A stretch of 64,000 nt of DNA from Rhodococcus sp. RD6.2 (GCF_001040705.1 NZ_CVQP01000006.1:363760-427759); one strand, 5' to 3'. Counted from the first letter of the stretch, positions 17,128 through 25,332 are shown. Notes: generated by a model from the letters alone, not told the origin. Made by a program: numbers and translations.

Positions 17128-17204
17128 GGGGCGGTAGCTCAGTCGGTTAGAGCCGTGGACTCATAATCCATTGGTCGCGGGTTCGAGCCCCGCCCGCCCC
17201 ACCA
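17128..17204 (+). tRNA. tRNA-Met (CAT), elongator type
   Basis: 77 bases including an encoded CCA. Acceptor GGGGCGG pairs with CCGCCCC, the D-arm is AGCTC...GAGC, the anticodon loop CTCATAA has anticodon CAT, and the T-arm is GCGGG-TTCGAGC-CCCGC. The first acceptor pair is G-C, unlike initiator tRNA, so this is elongator Met. A tRNA-Ile with a lysidine-modified CAT anticodon is a less likely alternative. Confidence 0.9.
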
Positions 17205-17285
17205 CCGAGCCTCCCCCTCCGTGCGGCGCGATGCATCGCGTGCGTGCGCGCTTTAATCCTCACGAGGGTTGGCTAGCGTGGAGCG

Positions 17286-18488
17286 ATGCCGCGCCCCGAC
17301 AAGCATGATCCCCGCCGCCTGTCCGACCTGTCGCTCGCCGTCCACGGCGGCAATCGCGTCGACGAGGGTACGGGAGCCCTGCGCACGCCCCTCGTGATGG
17401 CGAACTCGTATGCACTGCCCGATGATCCCTCGCAGATCAGCTGGTCGTCCACGGATGGCGGGCTCTACACCCGCAACACCGGCGCGAACCAGGTTGCGTT
17501 GCAGAAGAAGCTCGCAGCGCTCGAGGACGGGGAGGATGCGGTCGCGCTCGCGTCGGGGGTGGCCGCGTTGCACGCGGTGTTCTTCACACACCTGCGCTCG
17601 GGTGACCATGTCGTCGTGGCAGATGCGACCTACGAGGCCACATTCAAGCTTTTCACCCAGTTGCTCCCGTGGAAGTACGGAATCGACGCCACATTCGTGG
17701 ATATCGCCGACTTGGACGCTGTCCGCGCCGCTGTCCGGCCCCGGACACGTCTGATCGTGACCGAGGCGATCGCGAACCCGACCACGAAGGTTGCGGACAT
17801 CGAGGCACTTGCAGACGTCGCGCATGCCGCCGGGGCGCTGCTGGTCGTCGACTCCACCTTCACGCCGCCGCCGTTCTACCGGCCGCTGCGCGACGGAGCG
17901 GACCTCGTCGTCCACTCGTTGACGAAGTACATCAACGGCCACGGCGACGCGATGGGCGGCGCGGTGATCGGTCGCCGTGATCTCGTGCAGCCGATCAAGG
18001 ACGAGGCGATGGTGGACGTCGGCGGGGTGATCTCGCCGTTCAACGCCTGGCAGATCATGCGCGGCTCCGTGACGCTGCCGCTGCGCCTGCGGCAGCACTT
18101 CGCCAGTGCGCCGGAGCTGGCCGCGGTGCTCGAGGCCGATCCGCGCGTTGCCTTCGTCGCGTACCCGGGACTCGACTCGCATCCTCAGCACGCGCTCGCG
18201 ACCCGCCAGTTCGGCGGCCGCGGTTACGGCGGGATGCTCGCGTTCGCCGTGGCCGGTGACGCCGACGCGCAGAATCGCTTCGTGGCGAATCTTCGCCTGG
18301 TCACGTCGGCGGTCTCGCTCGGGCACGACGAATCGCTCATCGTGCACGTGGGGACGGAGGGACCCCGGGTGGCCGCCTATCCGGCACCGTTCCGTGAGTA
18401 CGGCCATCTGCGATTCTCTGTCGGCCTCGAGGACGTGTCGGACCTGCGTGCCGACCTTCTCGCCGCGCTCGACGCCACGTTCGCCTGA
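17286..18488 (+). CDS. Trans-sulfuration-family PLP enzyme (cystathionine gamma-lyase-like)
   Basis: The 400-residue Cys/Met-metabolism PLP enzyme has Lys214 in VHSLTKYINGHGD as the Schiff-base residue, the cofactor-phosphate region ALASGVAALHAVF, and VVDSTFTPPPFYRPL before it. Candidates are cystathionine lyase/synthase or methionine gamma-lyase. The active-site Tyr motif YTRNTGANQ differs slightly from the common YSRxxNPT form, so the exact reaction is uncertain. It starts 82 bases after tRNA-Met and is monocistronic. Confidence 0.8.
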   Translation: MPRPDKHDPRRLSDLSLAVHGGNRVDEGTGALRTPLVMANSYALPDDPSQISWSSTDGGLYTRNTGANQVALQKKLAALEDGEDAVALASGVAALHAVFFTHLRSGDHVVVADATYEATFKLFTQLLPWKYGIDATFVDIADLDAVRAAVRPRTRLIVTEAIANPTTKVADIEALADVAHAAGALLVVDSTFTPPPFYRPLRDGADLVVHSLTKYINGHGDAMGGAVIGRRDLVQPIKDEAMVDVGGVISPFNAWQIMRGSVTLPLRLRQHFASAPELAAVLEADPRVAFVAYPGLDSHPQHALATRQFGGRGYGGMLAFAVAGDADAQNRFVANLRLVTSAVSLGHDESLIVHVGTEGPRVAAYPAPFREYGHLRFSVGLEDVSDLRADLLAALDATFA

Positions 18489-18561
18489 CAGGCGTGCGGT
18501 TGTTGCATTTCATGGCGCAACCGGGCCGAACGTCGGGTCCGATGCGCTGGCACCCCACAAG

Positions 18562-18580
18562 TTAGGTTAGGCATGCTTGA
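18562..18580 (+). promoter_or_regulatory. IdeR/DtxR-like iron box upstream of doxX
   Basis: The 19-mer beginning TTAGGTTAGGC matches the actinobacterial IdeR consensus palindrome at 14 of 19 positions, with the left half perfect and the right half degenerate. It ends 10 bases before the DoxX GTG, so a bound repressor would block transcription. Confidence 0.45.
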
Positions 18581-18589
18581 CTTCGTTGA

Positions 18590-19066
18590 GTGACAACAAC
18601 CTTGCGTACCTGGCTGACCAACAGCGGCGCCTACGTGATCGCCGCGTTCCGGATCGTCATCGGATTCCTCTTCCTCTGTCACGGCACCACGAGCCTGTGG
18701 GCGTGGCCGGCCGAACCCTACGGCGGCTCGACGGCCGAGGTCGGCGCGTGGCCGGGCTGGTGGGGCGCCGTCATCCAGGTGGTCTGCGGAGCCGCCCTGA
18801 TCGTGGGGTTCGGCACCCGGCTCGCCGCGTTCCTCGGCTCGGGATCGATGGCCTACGCGTACTTCTGGAGCCACCAGGCCGACGGCGCCCTGCCCATCCA
18901 GAACGACGGCGAGTCCGCCGCACTGTTCTGCTGGGCGATGTTCCTGCTGATCTTCGTCGGCTCCGGGGCCTTCTCGGTTGACGGACTGCTTCGTCGCCTC
19001 CGGGGAGTGGGCGACGCGGACGAGGTGCGGACGAAGGCAGACGGACCCGCGCTCGTCGACGCCTGA
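18590..19066 (+). CDS. DoxX-family membrane protein
   Basis: The 158-residue protein has four hydrophobic segments (about 13-33, 60-80, 82-100, 115-140) typical of DoxX. The N-terminal segment carries the conserved RIVIGFLFLCHG. Mycobacterial DoxX forms a membrane oxidoreductase complex with SodA and SseA in the redox stress response, but neither partner is adjacent here. The C-terminus (about 140-158) is charged. GTG 18590 was taken because no RBS-supported alternative is closer. An iron-box-like element overlaps the promoter position. Confidence 0.8.
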   Translation: MTTTLRTWLTNSGAYVIAAFRIVIGFLFLCHGTTSLWAWPAEPYGGSTAEVGAWPGWWGAVIQVVCGAALIVGFGTRLAAFLGSGSMAYAYFWSHQADGALPIQNDGESAALFCWAMFLLIFVGSGAFSVDGLLRRLRGVGDADEVRTKADGPALVDA

Positions 19067-19099
19067 CCCGCCAGCCACTCACTCATCCATCCGAACATC

Positions 19100-19130
19100 G
19101 GGGTCGTCCGCTCGTGGAGCGGACGACCCC
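19100..19130. terminator. Bidirectional terminator between doxX and the ParB-like gene
   Basis: 14-bp perfect stem (19100-19113 with 19117-19130) and a 3-base GTG loop, centred between the two convergent stop codons. Confidence 0.8.
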
Positions 19131-19137
19131 ACCGTCG

Positions 19138-20205
19138 TCACTTGCCTTGTGCTGCCTTGTATTCCAGCGCGTACGCGATCTTGCCGGGCTTGGCGTCGGA
19201 GTAGGGCTTGGACAGCTTGCCGAATTCCCCCTTGTCAGCGGCCTTCCCGTCGTTCCACGCACCGAGCACGCCGAGCTGCGACGCGGTGAAGCTGTTGTTC
19301 ACCACCGCGCCGGCGGGTAGCGCGGTCTGCGCCCGAGTGACGCGATCGACCGCGGCCAGGTAGCTCGCCGAATCGTGGTTGTCCCAGCCGCGCAGGTCTC
19401 CGGCGCCGCCGCCGCGCAGCCACTCTCCCCAGTAGAACTCCTGGAAGGGGATTGTCCCGGCGGTGTATCCGATGTCGCGGCCGAAGTACATCAGGCTGCG
19501 GTACCGGTCGTCGGCGAAGTTCGCCAGCCCCACGCCCTTCGGGAGTGCCGCGTACGCGACCTCCTTGCCGTCGACGTCGTGATTCCACACCCATCGGTTG
19601 GTCTGCATCTGCGCCCAGAAATCGGGGATGCTCAGCGCCGAGAGGTTACCGAGCACCCGCAGGCGCACGTGCACGTCCGGACCCTCGACCTCCTGGAACG
19701 ACGTCAACGTGTGGTGGCCGTCCGTCAGATACAGCAGGCCGCCGGGGCCCACCACGACCGTCTTCATCGGTGCGACGGTCTCGGGGGTCTCCTTGCCCAC
19801 CGCGACCGAGCAGGTGAACGAGCCCGGATCGGACAGCCGAGCTTCCGGTGTCGCGGCGACCGCGGTGCCCTGGCCGTTCGCCTCGCACCAGTCCTCGAAC
19901 TTCTTGTTGACCGCGTCCTTGCCGAGGGTGTAGCGGCCGAGCTTGTAGTACACCTCGTCGTAGCCGAGCGAGGGTTGCGTCGCCCGGACGTCGCCGATGC
20001 GGACGTCGAGCAGTTCGCCCTCTTGGGCGCACAGGTACGGCGAATCGCTCGACCCGCCCGCCGACCCGGTCGCGAGCAGTGTCGTGACGCCGCCGGAGGT
20101 CGTGCAGGGGACAGCGGAGGCGGTGCCGCCCGTGATTCCGACGGTGACGCCGGTGAGGGCGAGCGCCGCGGTGGTCAGGGTCGCGACGCGCGAGGCTACG
20201 GACAT
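19138..20205 (-). CDS. Secreted ParB-like nuclease-fold protein
   Basis: The 355-residue protein has a clear Sec signal peptide (about 1-32, ending TASA). The body contains a ParB/Srx-type N-terminal fold, visible as LLDVRIGDVRATQPSLGYDEV, then LLYLTDGHHTLTSF with the GHH loop. This resembles the ParB-like nuclease family (ParBc_2). Two Cys pairs could be disulfides. Secretion is odd for a nucleic-acid-related fold, so the substrate may be different. It ends in EYKAAQGK. It stands alone between a terminator and a divergent DinB-like gene. Confidence 0.7.
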   Translation of the reverse strand: MSVASRVATLTTAALALTGVTVGITGGTASAVPCTTSGGVTTLLATGSAGGSSDSPYLCAQEGELLDVRIGDVRATQPSLGYDEVYYKLGRYTLGKDAVNKKFEDWCEANGQGTAVAATPEARLSDPGSFTCSVAVGKETPETVAPMKTVVVGPGGLLYLTDGHHTLTSFQEVEGPDVHVRLRVLGNLSALSIPDFWAQMQTNRWVWNHDVDGKEVAYAALPKGVGLANFADDRYRSLMYFGRDIGYTAGTIPFQEFYWGEWLRGGGAGDLRGWDNHDSASYLAAVDRVTRAQTALPAGAVVNNSFTASQLGVLGAWNDGKAADKGEFGKLSKPYSDAKPGKIAYALEYKAAQGK

Positions 20206-20328
20206 GGGTGGTGATCTCCTGTCGGATGGGCGTTGGCGGGGTCACCGTCGCGGACGTCGGTGAGCGTTGGGTTGCCGCAACACGACGGCTCGCCGGACGG
20301 TCGGTGAACGCGCGGCTAGGGTGGCGGT

Positions 20329-20847
20329 ATGGCGATCACCCCGGATACGAAGAACTGGACCTGGGTCGTGGAAAAGCCCTGTCCGGATTGTGGATTCGAC
20401 CCCGCTGGAGTCGAGTTCGAACAGATCCCCGACCTGGTCCGGGCGAACGCCGCCCGATGGCCCGCGGTCCTCGCACGCCCCGACGTCGCGGTGCGGCCTG
20501 ACGACCGGACGTGGTCGGCGCTGGAGTACGGCGCGCACGTCCGCGACGTCTTCCAGATCTTCCGCGAACGCCTCGAACTGATGCTGACCGAGACGGATCC
20601 GTCGTTCGCGAACTGGGACCAGGACGCGACGGCCGTCGCGGAGAACTACGGCGCCCAGGACCCGGGCGTGGTGTCCGCGGAACTGGTGGCGGCGGCCGAC
20701 GAGATTGCGGTCGCCTTCGCCGCCGTACCCGCGGACGCGCTCGATCGGAGAGGTCTGCGCAGCGACGGTTCGGCGTTCACCGTCCGCACCCTCGCCGTCT
20801 ACTTCTTGCACGATCCGGTACACCACCTGCACGATGTGCGGGGTTGA
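20329..20847 (+). CDS. DinB-like (mycothiol-transferase fold) protein
   Basis: The 172-residue four-helix-bundle protein has the DinB_2 pattern: His in YGAHVRDVFQIF and the terminal HDPVHHLHD cluster, which together give the three-His metal site. Many actinobacterial members are mycothiol-dependent transferases or isomerases. An N-terminal CPDCGFD motif adds two Cys. No RBS is obvious. A specific reaction cannot be assigned. It lies upstream of, and in the same direction as, the alcohol dehydrogenase but is separated from it by a regulated promoter region. Confidence 0.75.
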   Translation: MAITPDTKNWTWVVEKPCPDCGFDPAGVEFEQIPDLVRANAARWPAVLARPDVAVRPDDRTWSALEYGAHVRDVFQIFRERLELMLTETDPSFANWDQDATAVAENYGAQDPGVVSAELVAAADEIAVAFAAVPADALDRRGLRSDGSAFTVRTLAVYFLHDPVHHLHDVRG

Positions 20848-20881
20848 CGCCTACGTGTGACCTGGGGAAACAGGACTACGT

Positions 20882-20918
20882 TATAACCTGTTACGAAATT
20901 GACCTAGAACGTGTTCCA
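20882..20918. promoter_or_regulatory. Two KstR-like TetR operators
   Basis: TAGAACGTGTTCCA (20905-20918) matches the mycobacterial KstR consensus TNNAACNNGTTNNA at all eight defined positions. TATAACCTGTTACG (20882-20895) matches seven of eight. They lie 23 bp apart, 88 bases upstream of the alcohol dehydrogenase start. Other TetR repressors with AAC-GTT half-sites could also bind. Confidence 0.55.
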
Positions 20919-21005
20919 TTTTGGTGTCGTTCCGGCTATGGTGAGCGCTTGTGATCGCCGTCACCTCGATCACCTCTAGCTGCTGTGGACGAAAGGCCGG
21001 AACTT

Positions 21006-22133
21006 ATGAAGACAAAAGGCGCGCTCCTGTGGGGACTGAACGAGCAGTGGTCGGTCGAGGAGATCGAGCTGGGTGATCCGCGGGAGGGTGAAGTCCAGAT
21101 CCGCATGGAAGCGGCCGGCATGTGCCACTCCGACTACCACCTCGTCACCGGCGCGACCCCGATGCCGTCCTTCCCGGTGCTCGGTGGGCACGAGGGCGCG
21201 GGCGTCGTCACCAAGGTCGGCCCGAACGTGAAGCGGCTCAAGGAAGGCGACCATGTCGTCCTGTCCTTCATCCCCGCCTGTGGCCAGTGCGACCCGTGTA
21301 CGCAGGGTCATTCGAACCTCTGCGACCTGGGCATGGGCCTGCTCACCGGCCAGTCCATCTCCGACGGCTCGTACCGCATCCAGGCGCGTGGCCAGAACGT
21401 CATCCCGATGTCGCTCCTCGGCACCTTCTCGCCGTACATGACCGTGCACGAGTACTCCGCGGTCAAGATCGACGAGCACGTCCCGTTCGAGGTCGCCGCG
21501 CTCGTCGGCTGCGGCGTCACGACCGGTTGGGGCTCGGCGACCAACGTCGCGCAGGTCCGCCCCGGCGACTCCGTAGCGATCGTCGGCGTCGGCGGCGTCG
21601 GCATGGCCGCGCTGCAGGGCGCGGTGGTCTCGGGTGCACGCAATGTCATCGCCATCGACCCGGTCGCGTCCAAGCGCGAGCGTGCCCTCAAGTTCGGTGC
21701 CACCCACGCCTACGCCAGCCTCGAAGAGGCCATCGTCCCGGTCATGGAACTGACCTGGGGCAAAATGTGCGACAAGGTCATCCTCACCATGGGTGAGATG
21801 GACGGCGCGATGGTCGATCCCGCGCTGACGCTGACCGCCAAGGCGGGCACCTGCGTCGTCACCTCCATGGGCAACATGTCCGACATGGACGTGAAGATGA
21901 ACCTCTTCCTCTTCGCGATGCTGCAGAAGACCCTCAAGGGCAACGTCTTCGGTGGCGCCAACCCGCGCCACGAGATCCCGATGCTCCTCGACCTGTACAA
22001 GTCGGGTCAGCTGAACCTGCAGGACATGATCTCCAACACCTACAGCCTCGAGCAGATCAACGACGGCTACCAGGACATGCTGGACGGCAAGAACCTCCGC
22101 GGCGTCATCAAGTACACCGACGCGGATCGCTAG
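21006..22133 (+). CDS. NDMA-dependent alcohol dehydrogenase (nicotinoprotein)
   Basis: Zinc-containing medium-chain dehydrogenase of 375 residues in which NAD(H) stays bound and an external acceptor, often mycofactocin, re-oxidises it. The family N-terminus MKTKGALLWGLNEQWSVEEI is clear. The catalytic-zinc motif is AAGMCHSDYH, the structural-zinc cysteines are in CGQCDPCTQGHSNLC, and the GVGGVGMAA Rossmann loop is intact. ATG 21006 is preferred over a GTG at 20985 by family similarity. KstR-like sites upstream suggest a link to sterol or lipid catabolism. No mycofactocin genes are in the window. A 15-bp terminator follows. Confidence 0.9.
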   Translation: MKTKGALLWGLNEQWSVEEIELGDPREGEVQIRMEAAGMCHSDYHLVTGATPMPSFPVLGGHEGAGVVTKVGPNVKRLKEGDHVVLSFIPACGQCDPCTQGHSNLCDLGMGLLTGQSISDGSYRIQARGQNVIPMSLLGTFSPYMTVHEYSAVKIDEHVPFEVAALVGCGVTTGWGSATNVAQVRPGDSVAIVGVGGVGMAALQGAVVSGARNVIAIDPVASKRERALKFGATHAYASLEEAIVPVMELTWGKMCDKVILTMGEMDGAMVDPALTLTAKAGTCVVTSMGNMSDMDVKMNLFLFAMLQKTLKGNVFGGANPRHEIPMLLDLYKSGQLNLQDMISNTYSLEQINDGYQDMLDGKNLRGVIKYTDADR

Positions 22134-22148
22134 ACACGCAATCAACGA

Positions 22149-22187
22149 CGACGACGCCGGGCCGGCAGAGGAGGCCCGGCGTCGTCG
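22149..22187. terminator. Terminator between the alcohol dehydrogenase and hydrolase genes
   Basis: 15-bp perfect stem (22149-22163 with 22173-22187), 9-base loop, followed by CGTTTCG. It serves two convergent genes. Confidence 0.8.
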
Positions 22188-22202
22188 CGTTTCGGGGTCG
22201 AT

Positions 22203-23075
22203 TCACGTCGGTGGCCGCACCTCGACGTGAAGTGCATGGATGAGTTCGGCGATCAGTGCGGGGGCATCGAGGGGGACGAACGCGGCGCAGTCGTCGATCA
22301 CCTCCAGGCGTGAACCGGGAATGTCCGCCGCCAGCCTGCGACCAAGTTCGAGACCGAACACGCGGTCGTCGGCGCCCCAGGCGAGCAGCGTCGGGTCACG
22401 CCGATCACTCAGGCGCGCCACGGCATCGAAGGTGTAGGCGGTGTCGATTCCCGCGAAGACGGCCCTGATGTCACGTCGGACGGCCTTGTCTCGGAGTGGT
22501 CGTGTCCATCCCCTGACCACGTCGTCGGCGGGGGCATGGTGTGCGAGCAGGCGAGGGACCGCCAGGCTGCGAACCCGACGCGACCGCGTCAGGAATGCGC
22601 TGAGTTGCAGTGTCCCCGGCACCCGGGCGAGGGAGAAGAGCCACCGCAGGGACGGTGGCGGGAAGTAGTCGTAGGCGTCGCACGACGTCAGGACGAGTGC
22701 GCGAACCAGTTCGGGGTGTCGAGCGGCGGCGATCTGACTCAGTGCTCCGCCGGTGTCGTTGCCGACCAGGGTGATTCGATCCACCTCGAATGCCGCGGCG
22801 ATGTCGGCGACGAGATCTGCGAGCGCAGGTGGGCGTAGATCGGCGTCCGGATTCATGGGCCGGGTGTGTGCACCCAGGGGGAGTGTCGGCAGCAGGCATC
22901 TGTAGCCGAGTTCGGCGGCTCGTGCGGCGACGCCGTCCCACAGGTGACTGTCCACGAGCACGCCGTGCACGAACAGCAGCACCGACGAGCCGGTGCCCAT
23001 CTCACGTACCTCGATCGGTCCTGCGGTGGTGTCGATCCAGTGCCTGATCTCGCTGTGGTGATCTGCGGACGTCAT
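22203..23075 (-). CDS. Alpha/beta hydrolase with Asp nucleophile and no visible catalytic His
   Basis: The 290-residue protein from ATG 23075 has AGGAGG at the right distance. HGVLVDSHLW forms the oxyanion region. The nucleophile elbow is VGNDTGG with Asp107, as in haloalkane dehalogenases and epoxide hydrolases. An acid lies in WGADDRVFG. At the position where these enzymes have the base histidine (usual form AHFVP), this protein reads CAAFVP, so Ala265 replaces His. It may be inactive in hydrolysis, or another residue may substitute. It is divergent from a TetR gene whose twin operators cover its promoter. Confidence 0.75.
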   Translation of the reverse strand: MTSADHHSEIRHWIDTTAGPIEVREMGTGSSVLLFVHGVLVDSHLWDGVAARAAELGYRCLLPTLPLGAHTRPMNPDADLRPPALADLVADIAAAFEVDRITLVGNDTGGALSQIAAARHPELVRALVLTSCDAYDYFPPPSLRWLFSLARVPGTLQLSAFLTRSRRVRSLAVPRLLAHHAPADDVVRGWTRPLRDKAVRRDIRAVFAGIDTAYTFDAVARLSDRRDPTLLAWGADDRVFGLELGRRLAADIPGSRLEVIDDCAAFVPLDAPALIAELIHALHVEVRPPT

Positions 23076-23086
23076 CGCGAACCTCC

Positions 23087-23143
23087 TGTTGAATGTCTTT
23101 TCAATAGTTCGGACGGTAGTGGATATTGAATACTTCTTCAATA
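23087..23143. promoter_or_regulatory. Twin TetR operators (TTGAA-N6-TTCAA)
   Basis: Two inverted repeats have identical spacing: TGTTGAA-N6-TTCAATA (23087-23106) and TATTGAA-N6-TTCAATA (23124-23143), centres 37 bp apart. They fill the region between the divergent hydrolase and TetR genes, so the repressor likely controls both itself and the hydrolase. Confidence 0.75.
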
Positions 23144-23197
23144 GTGCGAGTTCTACAGTGGCAGGATCCGGCTGATTCGAGAAGGTGGTGGGAGCGC

Positions 23198-23827
23198 GTG
23201 GCGGGGCAACGGACACGGTTGTCGACAGAGGAGCGGCGGGCCGAGCTGATCGAGGCGACGCTGCGTGCCCTCGCGTCTCGAGAGCCCGAACGACTGTCCG
23301 TGCAGGAGATCTCGTCGGCCGCCGGCGTATCCGACGGTCTGCTGTACCACTACTTCGGCAGCAAGGATGCACTGGTGTTCGCGGCCATGGAGTCTGCTGC
23401 TGACCGGATGATCGAGGACCTTCTTGCGGTGTCGGGTGAGGGTCCACTTCTGCATAGACTGTCGGCTGCCCTCGTCGCGTATCTCGACCATGTTCAGTTG
23501 CACAGCGTTGGTTGGCGCGCGCTCCTGCGGGCAAGTGGCAGCGCGGGCCTTGCGGAACTCGCACAGCGTGTGGACGCCGCCTCCACCGAGTTGTTCCTCA
23601 GAACCCTGGACGTCGACGAACCCACCGAGACGACCATGATGGTGATCGCCGGCTGGCTGGCCTTCGAGCGAGCCGCCTGCCTCCACTGGCTCGAAGGCGG
23701 TCAGGTCGACCGAGCAATACTCGAACAGGTGCTGGTTGCCTCGTTCTTCTCGACGTTGCAGGTCGCGGCAACGGCGGATCCAGCGCTGGCCGCGGGTCTG
23801 GCCCGGATCACAGAGGGCAACGGATGA
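23198..23827 (+). CDS. TetR-family repressor
   Basis: The 209-residue protein from GTG 23198 has GGGAG upstream. N-terminal HTH at about 15-55: RRAELIEATLRAL, then SVQEISSAAGVSDGLLYHYF. The C-terminal ligand domain is helical. Its gene is divergent from the hydrolase and overlaps by 4 bases (ATGA) the following beta-lactamase-like gene, so the three form one regulatory unit. The likely operators are the twin palindromes at 23087-23143. The ligand is unknown; a substrate of the hydrolase is a reasonable guess. Confidence 0.88.
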   Translation: MAGQRTRLSTEERRAELIEATLRALASREPERLSVQEISSAAGVSDGLLYHYFGSKDALVFAAMESAADRMIEDLLAVSGEGPLLHRLSAALVAYLDHVQLHSVGWRALLRASGSAGLAELAQRVDAASTELFLRTLDVDEPTETTMMVIAGWLAFERAACLHWLEGGQVDRAILEQVLVASFFSTLQVAATADPALAAGLARITEGNG

Positions 23828-24660
23828 GCTCGTACCCTGACGGGATGCACGCTCTCGCCGCTATCGAGACCTGGCCCGTCGACCATGCCGCCGCCTCGGT
23901 TGTCGGCCCGGAACGAGCTCTCGCGACCGCAGGGGACCAGGACCGGGTGTTCGAGCTGGCATCGGTGACCAAACTGCTGGTGGCGTACGGGGTGCTCGTC
24001 GCGGTGGAAGAGGGTGCCGTCGAACTCGACACCCCGGCAGGGCCGCCCGGTGCGACCGTCCGGCACCTGCTCGCGCACGCGTCGGGAATCGCGTTCGGCG
24101 ACCGATCCGTCGCGGCCGAACCGGGCGCCAAGCGGATCTATTCGAGCGCCGGGTTCGAGGTCCTCGCCGAACTCGTCGAAGCGGAGACCGGCATCGCGTT
24201 CCCGGACTACCTGCACGAGGCCGTGTTCGAGCCGCTCGGCATGGCGGGCGCCGCACTGACCGGCCCGGCCGGGCATGGTGCGCGCGCCTCCGCCGCCGAT
24301 CTGACGCGGTTCGCCGGTGAACTCCTGCGGCCGACGCTGATCGCCGCCGACACTCTCGCCGACGCGACGACCGTGCAGTACCCCGGCCTGCGAGGTCTGC
24401 TCCCGGGCTACGGGATGCAGCGGCCCAACGACTGGGGACTCGGATTCGAGATCCGGGACGGAAAGTCGCCGCACTGGACGGGTACCTCGAATGCGCCGTC
24501 CACCTTCGGGCACTTCGGTCAGTCGGGGACGTTCCTGTGGGTCGACCCGACCCGCGACCTCGCGTGTGTCGCACTCGCCGACCGGGCCTTCGGAGACTGG
24601 GCGAAGAATGCGTGGCCGCCGCTCAGTGAGGCCGTGGTCGCTGAGTTCGGCGGTCGCTGA
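23824..24660 (+). CDS. Beta-lactamase/esterase-family serine hydrolase
   Basis: The 278-residue class C-like penicillin-binding-fold protein has catalytic Ser47 and Lys50 in LASVTK, a Tyr in IYSSAGFEVL, and a C-terminal GHFGQSG in place of KTG. It has no signal peptide, which argues for a cytoplasmic esterase or amidase more than an antibiotic-hydrolysing beta-lactamase. It is translationally coupled to the TetR gene. Confidence 0.8.
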   Translation: MSSYPDGMHALAAIETWPVDHAAASVVGPERALATAGDQDRVFELASVTKLLVAYGVLVAVEEGAVELDTPAGPPGATVRHLLAHASGIAFGDRSVAAEPGAKRIYSSAGFEVLAELVEAETGIAFPDYLHEAVFEPLGMAGAALTGPAGHGARASAADLTRFAGELLRPTLIAADTLADATTVQYPGLRGLLPGYGMQRPNDWGLGFEIRDGKSPHWTGTSNAPSTFGHFGQSGTFLWVDPTRDLACVALADRAFGDWAKNAWPPLSEAVVAEFGGR

Positions 24661-24799
24661 CAACGTCGCCACCGCGCCAATCGCTGTTTCAACTGGCGCA
24701 CCACCGGTAACAGGGGGCACACTGTTATCGCGCCGTTGCCCGTCTGCGACGACAGAGGCCGTTGGGGAAGACGACCCTCGTCGAAGCTGGAGGTGCCCT

Positions 24800-25318
24800 G
24801 TGCGCGAATTGGATCAGTTCGCCGACGCGACGACCGGTGTGCTCCACGTGCACTCGTCGCCAGCGGCTCTGTGCCCGCACGTCGAATGGGCACTCGCCGC
24901 CACGCTCGAGTCCAAGGCGAACCTCAAGTGGACGTCCCAGCCCGCCTCGCCAGGCCAACTTCGCGCGAGCACCGACTGGCTGGGTCCGGTCGGCACCGGT
25001 GCCCGACTTGTCAACGCGCTGCGTGTTTGGCCGATGCTTCGCTTCGAGGTCACCGAGGACGCCAGCGAGGGAGTCGACGGCGAACGGTTCGCGCACGCAC
25101 CGGGACTCGGTCTGTGGCACGGTTCGATGAGCGCCAACGGCGACGTGATCGTCGGCGAGATGCGACTGCGGTCCCTGATCGCCGAATGCAGCGGAACGGG
25201 CTCTCTCGCAAGCGAACTCGAGCATGCGCTCGGTTCGCCGTGGGACGCGGAACTCGAGCCGTACCGCACCGGCGGCGAAGGCGCCGAGGTGACCTGGCTG
25301 CGCCGCAACGTCGGGTAG
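24800..25318 (+). CDS. DUF3145 family protein
   Basis: The 172-residue protein from GTG 24800 has GGAGGTG just upstream. The N-terminal LHVHSSPAALCPHVEWALA and the central WLGPVGTGARLVNALR are features I associate with DUF3145, an actinobacterial family of unknown function. No membrane segments. It is followed after 14 bases by the DUF1772 gene and may share its transcript. A longer open frame upstream overlaps the beta-lactamase gene and is not needed. Confidence 0.7.
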   Translation: MRELDQFADATTGVLHVHSSPAALCPHVEWALAATLESKANLKWTSQPASPGQLRASTDWLGPVGTGARLVNALRVWPMLRFEVTEDASEGVDGERFAHAPGLGLWHGSMSANGDVIVGEMRLRSLIAECSGTGSLASELEHALGSPWDAELEPYRTGGEGAEVTWLRRNVG

Positions 25319-25332
25319 GTAATCATGAGTCC

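Noticed and set aside
24718-24799. Longer start for the DUF3145 gene within the beta-lactamase gene
   Set aside because: GTG 24800 has GGAGGTG directly upstream and begins at the conserved family N-terminus.
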